A stretch of 44,625 nt of DNA from an uncultured Bacteroidales bacterium. GTDB lineage: Bacteria > Bacteroidota > Bacteroidia > Bacteroidales > UBA932. The notes under the pieces were generated by a model. The model worked only from the letters and a program-made list of their open reading frames with translations, was not told where the DNA came from and searched no databases. This document shows positions 41,015-44,625 of the stretch, one piece after another. Both the position numbers and the translations under genes were made by a program. Numbering within the stretch: the stretch's first letter is position 1; every line of letters begins with the position of its first letter. The DNA lies in the NCBI GenBank assembly GCA_944322815.1, contig CALUQB010000023.1:1-44625 (forward strand), given 5' to 3'.

Positions 41015-43144
41015 ATGGAATATAAAATTGACGAGTTTGGGCACTGTTCAATACCAGAAGGAACAAAAACTATTGAATATCAGAAATTTAAAAACTGCAC
41101 TAATCTAAAATCCATCAAGATTCCCGACAGCGTCATCTCTATTGAGGCTCAAGCGTTTGAAGGATGTTCAAATCTAGAATCCATCGAGATTTCAAACAGC
41201 GTGACTAATATTGGAAACGAAGCATTTTGCTGGTGTTCAAGCCTAGAATTCATCAAAATTCCAAACAGTGTAACAATTATCGGAGACTTTGCATTTAGAG
41301 GCTGCTCTAACCTGAAATTCATCGAGATACCTAATAGTGTTACCACTATCGAAAAGGAGGCATTTTCAGAGTGCTCAAGCTTGGAAACCATCGAGATACC
41401 AGATAGTGTAACAACTATTGGTAATAACGCATTTTCAGATTGTTCAAACCTCAAATCTATTGAGATTCCTGATAGTGTAACTGCCATCAGAGAGTCCGCA
41501 TTTTCAGGGTGCTCAAGCCTTGAATCCATTGAGATTCCTAACAGTGTCACTACTATAGGAAAGTTCGCATTTTCTAAGTGCTCAAGTCTGAAATCTATTG
41601 AGATTCCAGATAGCGTAACCAATATAGGTTACTGCGTATTTGAGGGTTGTGTCGAATTGATATCAATACAAGTTGCAGTAGACAATAAGAATTATAAGTC
41701 CGCGGGCAATTGTTTGCTGACAAAAGATGGTTCTACATTAATTGCAGTTTGCAAATCATCAATAATCCCCTACGGGGTAATCACTATCGGGGAGAATGCT
41801 TTTTATGGCTGCTCAAGCCTGGGATCCATCAAGATTCCTAACAGTGTTACCTTTATTGGTAATAACGCATTTTCAAATTGTTCAAGCCTTAAATCTATTG
41901 AGATTCCTGATAGTGTCACTGCCATCAGAGAGTTCGCATTTTCAGGGTGCTCAAGCCTTGAATCCATTAAGATCCCTAACAGTGTTACTACTATTGAAGA
42001 GAGGGTATTTGCAGGATGCTCAAGTTTGAAATCTATTGAGATTCCTAGTAGTGTCACTACTATAAGAGAGTTCTCATTTGCAGGATGCTCAAGTTTGAAA
42101 TCTATTGAGGTTCCTAGCAGTGTCACTACTATAGGAGAGTTCTCATTTGCAGAATGCTCAAGTCTGAAATCCATTGGGATTCCTAGCAGTGTCACTACTA
42201 TAGGATATTATGCTTTTTCTAAGTGCTCAAGTCTGAAATCTATTGAGATCCCAGATAGCGTAACCAATATCGGCTGCTGCGTATTTGAGGGTTGCGTCGA
42301 ATTGACATCAATACAAGTTGCAGTAGACAATAAGAATTATATGTCTGCGAGCAATTGTTTGCTGACAAAAGATGGTTCTACATTAATTGCAGGTTGCAAA
42401 TCGTCAATAATCCCAAACGGCGTAACGAATATCGGCGAGATGGCATTTTTCGGTTGCTCAAGTCTGGAATCGATTGATATCCCCAACAGTGTTACTACTA
42501 TTCGAGAGTCTGCATTTTCAAGGTGCTCTAACCTGAAATCCATCGAGATACCTAACAGTGTTACTACTATCGAAGAGAGGGTATTTGCAGGATGCTCAAG
42601 TTTGAAATCTATTGAAATTCCCAACAGTGTTACCACTATCGGCAAGTGTGCATTTGATAGTTGCTCAAACCTTAAATCAATTGAGATTCCTGACAGCGTA
42701 ATTGATATCGGGGACTTCGCATTTGATGGCTGCGTCGAATTGATATCAATACAAGTTACAGAGAGCAACAAGAATTATATGTCCGAAAATAATTGTTTGC
42801 TGACAAAAGATGGTTCGACACTAATTGCAGGTTGCAAATCGTCCGTAATCCCAAACTGCGTAACTTACATCGGAAAGAGCTCATTTAAAGATTGTTCAAG
42901 TCTTGAAGCAATTGAGATTCCTAACAGTGTAAGCTCTATCGGCATGTACGCATTTTCAGGTTGTTCGAGTCTTAATTCTGTCACCATTCATGAAAAGGAA
43001 TCGAGAAAGGCTTCCGAACTCATTGGGAAAGCTGGATTATGTGAAAGTGCCATCACTCTGCATGTTCCTATTGGAACGGGGTATGCATATAGGCATCATC
43101 CGTACTTCGCGGAGTTCAAGGAAATTGTTGCCGATGTGCGGTAA
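41015..43144 (+). CDS. BspA-type leucine-rich-repeat protein without signal peptide
   Basis: This 709-residue protein is made of about 25 LRR_5 repeats of 23 residues (pattern IPNSVTTIGNNAFSDCSNLKSIE). They are interrupted three times by a longer unit (GCVELISIQVAVDNKNY, LLTKDGSTLIAGCKSS), and the end IPxGTGYAY...FAEFKEIV is typical of this family. Most BspA-like proteins are surface proteins, but this one begins MEYKIDEFGHCSIPEGT with no signal peptide, so a cytoplasmic role is implied. At DNA level the long unit recurs at about 41651, 42296 and 42734 with high identity, so the gene can expand or shrink by recombination. It follows abiH by 93 bp. Confidence 0.88.
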   Translation: MEYKIDEFGHCSIPEGTKTIEYQKFKNCTNLKSIKIPDSVISIEAQAFEGCSNLESIEISNSVTNIGNEAFCWCSSLEFIKIPNSVTIIGDFAFRGCSNLKFIEIPNSVTTIEKEAFSECSSLETIEIPDSVTTIGNNAFSDCSNLKSIEIPDSVTAIRESAFSGCSSLESIEIPNSVTTIGKFAFSKCSSLKSIEIPDSVTNIGYCVFEGCVELISIQVAVDNKNYKSAGNCLLTKDGSTLIAVCKSSIIPYGVITIGENAFYGCSSLGSIKIPNSVTFIGNNAFSNCSSLKSIEIPDSVTAIREFAFSGCSSLESIKIPNSVTTIEERVFAGCSSLKSIEIPSSVTTIREFSFAGCSSLKSIEVPSSVTTIGEFSFAECSSLKSIGIPSSVTTIGYYAFSKCSSLKSIEIPDSVTNIGCCVFEGCVELTSIQVAVDNKNYMSASNCLLTKDGSTLIAGCKSSIIPNGVTNIGEMAFFGCSSLESIDIPNSVTTIRESAFSRCSNLKSIEIPNSVTTIEERVFAGCSSLKSIEIPNSVTTIGKCAFDSCSNLKSIEIPDSVIDIGDFAFDGCVELISIQVTESNKNYMSENNCLLTKDGSTLIAGCKSSVIPNCVTYIGKSSFKDCSSLEAIEIPNSVSSIGMYAFSGCSSLNSVTIHEKESRKASELIGKAGLCESAITLHVPIGTGYAYRHHPYFAEFKEIVADVR

Positions 43145-43194
43145 AGGGCAGACCCAAGCCTCCTGCCGTGCAACTGGCAGCAACCTGACGCCAC

Positions 43195-43310
43195 TTGCGG
43201 GGAATAGTCCGCTACTTGCCGCCAATTGCCTGTTACTAGCCGCTACTACCCGTCAAATACCTGTTAATAGCCGTCACTACCCGCTACTTTGCCGGTAATG
43301 GCGGCTAATC
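43195..43310. repeat. Degenerate GC-rich short repeats after the LRR gene
   Basis: Variants of CCGCTACTTGCC and CCGCTACTACCC alternate with CCTGTTACTAG and CCTGTTAATAG. The CCTGTTA motif recurs at 43229 and 43260, a period of 31 bp. The block is much more GC-rich than the genes around it. The remaining gap to 43452 is AT-rich with nothing I recognise. Confidence 0.5.
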
Positions 43311-43452
43311 TTGCAATATGTACTTTGTCGGAGGCTTTCCTTTGAACTCCGGGGTAACAGCATGAGAAAGAAATATTGATATCTTTATTCTAACTCAAGT
43401 GGCCGACTATCGTCCAGAATAAGCATTTAATGGAAAGATTTATTTTCAATGG

Positions 43453-44175
43453 CTAGACAATGTGTTTTTCTAGTTTCTTTATAAGCGTTATTAGTGAAAC
43501 AAGATTTTCCATCAATGTCCTTACAATCTGGTCGTATCCTTGTTCATCTATTAGAGAAACACTACCCAAAACTGTATATTTAAAAATCTTACGTCCATCT
43601 GGTAGAATCTCAGGTTTTGTATTGTATAATGAAAATTGTTCATTTAAACACCTATAAAAAGCACAATCTTTTATCTCTGCTATTAATTCTAAGGACTCAG
43701 CGTCTAAATATTTATCCCAAAGAATACAATACTCTAAAAAACTCTCTCTGAAATATTGATATGTGTGCCATATGGACTCACAAAGACTTTCTTCATTATG
43801 AGCATTAACGAATTTGTCATACAAAGGTGTATTTTTTAGATTAATACATAAATCATCAGCAGTAATTATTTTGCTACTAGTAATACCTCCTCTAATATTT
43901 GCAATAATATTGCTTGTTACAAAACTTGTTGATATTATGAACATCTTTTTTCTTGCTCCTATAGTTCGTTTCCTATCCTTACATTCAGGGATAACAATAG
44001 TAAGGAAATAAACAATATAACTGCCTAGATATCCAGACGAAAGTATTACAGCAATAGAGTTCCATTCTTTGTATTTATCACATGGGATAAACCCCAGTCT
44101 TAACTCAATAACTACAATTAGTATTAGTGATACAATTGCTAATACTAATAATATTTTTGAAAATCCATTTTTCAT
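43453..44175 (-). CDS. Hypothetical two-helix membrane protein
   Basis: I chose the start MKNGFSKILLVLAIVSLILI because GGGAAGG stands 5-11 bases upstream. A start nine codons further up is possible. Two hydrophobic segments lie in the first 75 residues (LLVLAIVSLILIVVIEL and VILSSGYLGSYIVYFLTIVI), followed by a helical cytoplasmic-type domain of about 165 residues. I recognise no family. The two-helix plus soluble-domain form resembles membrane effectors of some defence systems, but this is only a structural analogy. Its AT content matches abiH and the SIR2-HerA pair. Confidence 0.65.
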   Translation of the reverse strand: MKNGFSKILLVLAIVSLILIVVIELRLGFIPCDKYKEWNSIAVILSSGYLGSYIVYFLTIVIPECKDRKRTIGARKKMFIISTSFVTSNIIANIRGGITSSKIITADDLCINLKNTPLYDKFVNAHNEESLCESIWHTYQYFRESFLEYCILWDKYLDAESLELIAEIKDCAFYRCLNEQFSLYNTKPEILPDGRKIFKYTVLGSVSLIDEQGYDQIVRTLMENLVSLITLIKKLEKHIV

Positions 44176-44280
44176 ATGACCTTCCCTGATTTTGTTTGTC
44201 ACTTTTAAAGCGCTTAAATTACATATTCACTGACTGGGTTTACAGACTGTCAATAGCCTCAGGCCGTCTCAGATATTGCG

Positions 44281-44341
44281 GTTTGTTTGTCTAAAATGTG
44301 CAGTTTGTGGCTGGTGACAGGGATTTGTTTGGACAAAGCAC
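44281..44341. repeat. Right-hand copy of the integrase-proximal 17-bp repeat
   Basis: 44281-44297 is identical to 28591-28607 (GTTTGTTTGTCTAAAAT), and both are followed within a few bases by GCAGTTT. A degenerate copy, TTTGTTTGGACAAAGCACA, follows near 44324. The copies are in the same orientation about 15.7 kb apart. Probable recombinase arm sites or an element end. Confidence 0.55.
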
Positions 44342-44369
44342 ATTGTTTTTGCGACCCAATGTGAACATC

Positions 44370-44625
44370 CTATTCTTCCTGTTCTTCTAACCATTCTTGC
44401 AGTTTATTCCGGAGTAACTTCTTGTCCGGCAGATACAGGGCATATTGCTGGGCATAGATATTGGAATCCTTTGGCAGAGTCAATTCTACTAATGCGTCTT
44501 TCTTTTCTTTGCATAGCAGGATGCCGACTGTCGGTTTTTCAAAATCCTGTTTTACATATCGGTCATAATAATTGACATACATCTGCATCTGACCTAAATC
44601 CTGATGCGTGAGTTTGCCTACTTTC
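44370..44625 (-). CDS. YhcG/DUF1016 PDDEXK nuclease family protein, C-terminal part
   Basis: The frame is open to the right edge, so only the last 85 or so residues are visible. They read KVGKLTHQDLGQMQMYVNYY, then EKPTVGILLCKEKKDALVE and LPDKKLLRNKLQEWLEEQEE. This is the highly conserved end of DUF1016 (YhcG) proteins, which carry a PDDEXK nuclease fold and are often found beside restriction systems. The internal Met at 44588 is not the real start. The gene begins outside the window. Confidence 0.85.
   Translation of the reverse strand, partial: KVGKLTHQDLGQMQMYVNYYDRYVKQDFEKPTVGILLCKEKKDALVELTLPKDSNIYAQQYALYLPDKKLLRNKLQEWLEEQEE

Larger units (their letters stand above)
28566..44625. mobile_element. 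Integrative mobilizable element with defence cargo (right end not certain)
   Basis: The gene order is: tyrosine integrase, cargo, HTH/excisionase-like, DUF3987, primase-like, oriT-like hairpins, MobV relaxase, cargo. This is the order of Bacteroidales mobilizable elements. Both cargo zones are visibly more AT-rich than the chromosome to the left and hold phage-defence genes. The left end lies between the DUF2795 terminator and the integrase. The right end may lie near the 17-bp repeat at 44281 or beyond the window. No conjugation (tra) genes are seen, so transfer would need a helper. Confidence 0.75.

Noticed and set aside
41015-43144. Surface adhesin of the BspA type
   Set aside because: There is no signal peptide, lipobox or sorting domain, so surface location is not supported.

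Overview
The window comes from a Bacteroidales-type member of the Bacteroidota. Several genes have the family-specific form seen there: a stand-alone TIGR02757/DUF2400 protein, a small DUF2795 protein, an AguA/AguB pair, PurT and a Wza/Wzc/CpsB-type export set. The best promoter candidates carry the Bacteroidota -7 box TAnnTTTG rather than an E. coli-like -10. I cannot name the genus. The window opens on the last bases of a 5S rRNA and its terminator, so an rRNA operon lies to the left.

Positions 1 to about 28,560 look like ordinary chromosome. Minus-strand blocks are FKBP-type isomerase + DMT transporter (451-2046), TldD + PmbA/TldE protease (2137-5057), TIGR02757 + zeta-toxin-like kinase (5190-6506) and pdxA-rnhA-recG (7690-11458). 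Plus-strand blocks are NAD(P)HX dehydratase, a CMP-sugar synthetase-like cytidylyltransferase, a tight series aguA-aguB-purT-wza-wzc-cpsB (12410-19595), a duplicated beta-barrel/lipoprotein operon (20511-23502), htpG, a secreted esterase, folE (minus) and DUF2795. Intergenic DNA is rich in inverted repeats. The largest concentration is the 540-bp gap before htpG.

From about 28,566 to the right edge lies an integrative mobilizable element. It has a tyrosine integrase, a HTH/excisionase-like protein, a DUF3987 helicase-like protein, a zinc-finger/Toprim primase-like protein, an oriT-like hairpin cluster and a MobV relaxase gene. The relaxase gene has an in-frame TAG stop just before the catalytic HxDExxPHxH motif. 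Two cargo zones carry defence genes. Between integrase and HTH gene sit a SIR2 + HerA pair and the antisense C-terminal remnant of a type III restriction Res subunit. After the relaxase sit AbiH, a leucine-rich-repeat protein without a signal peptide, a two-helix membrane protein and the C-terminal part of a YhcG/DUF1016 nuclease that runs off the right edge. The cargo is visibly more AT-rich than the chromosome.

The same 17-bp sequence, GTTTGTTTGTCTAAAAT, occurs twice before the integrase and once near the right edge (44281), which suggests recombinase arm sites or element ends. The least expected item is a 39.69-39.86 kb leader region upstream of abiH. It has a 15-codon ORF with a strong Shine-Dalgarno sequence whose last codons can pair with a downstream tRNA-3'-end-like segment, followed by a terminator-like hairpin. 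It may be an attenuator or a relic attachment site.
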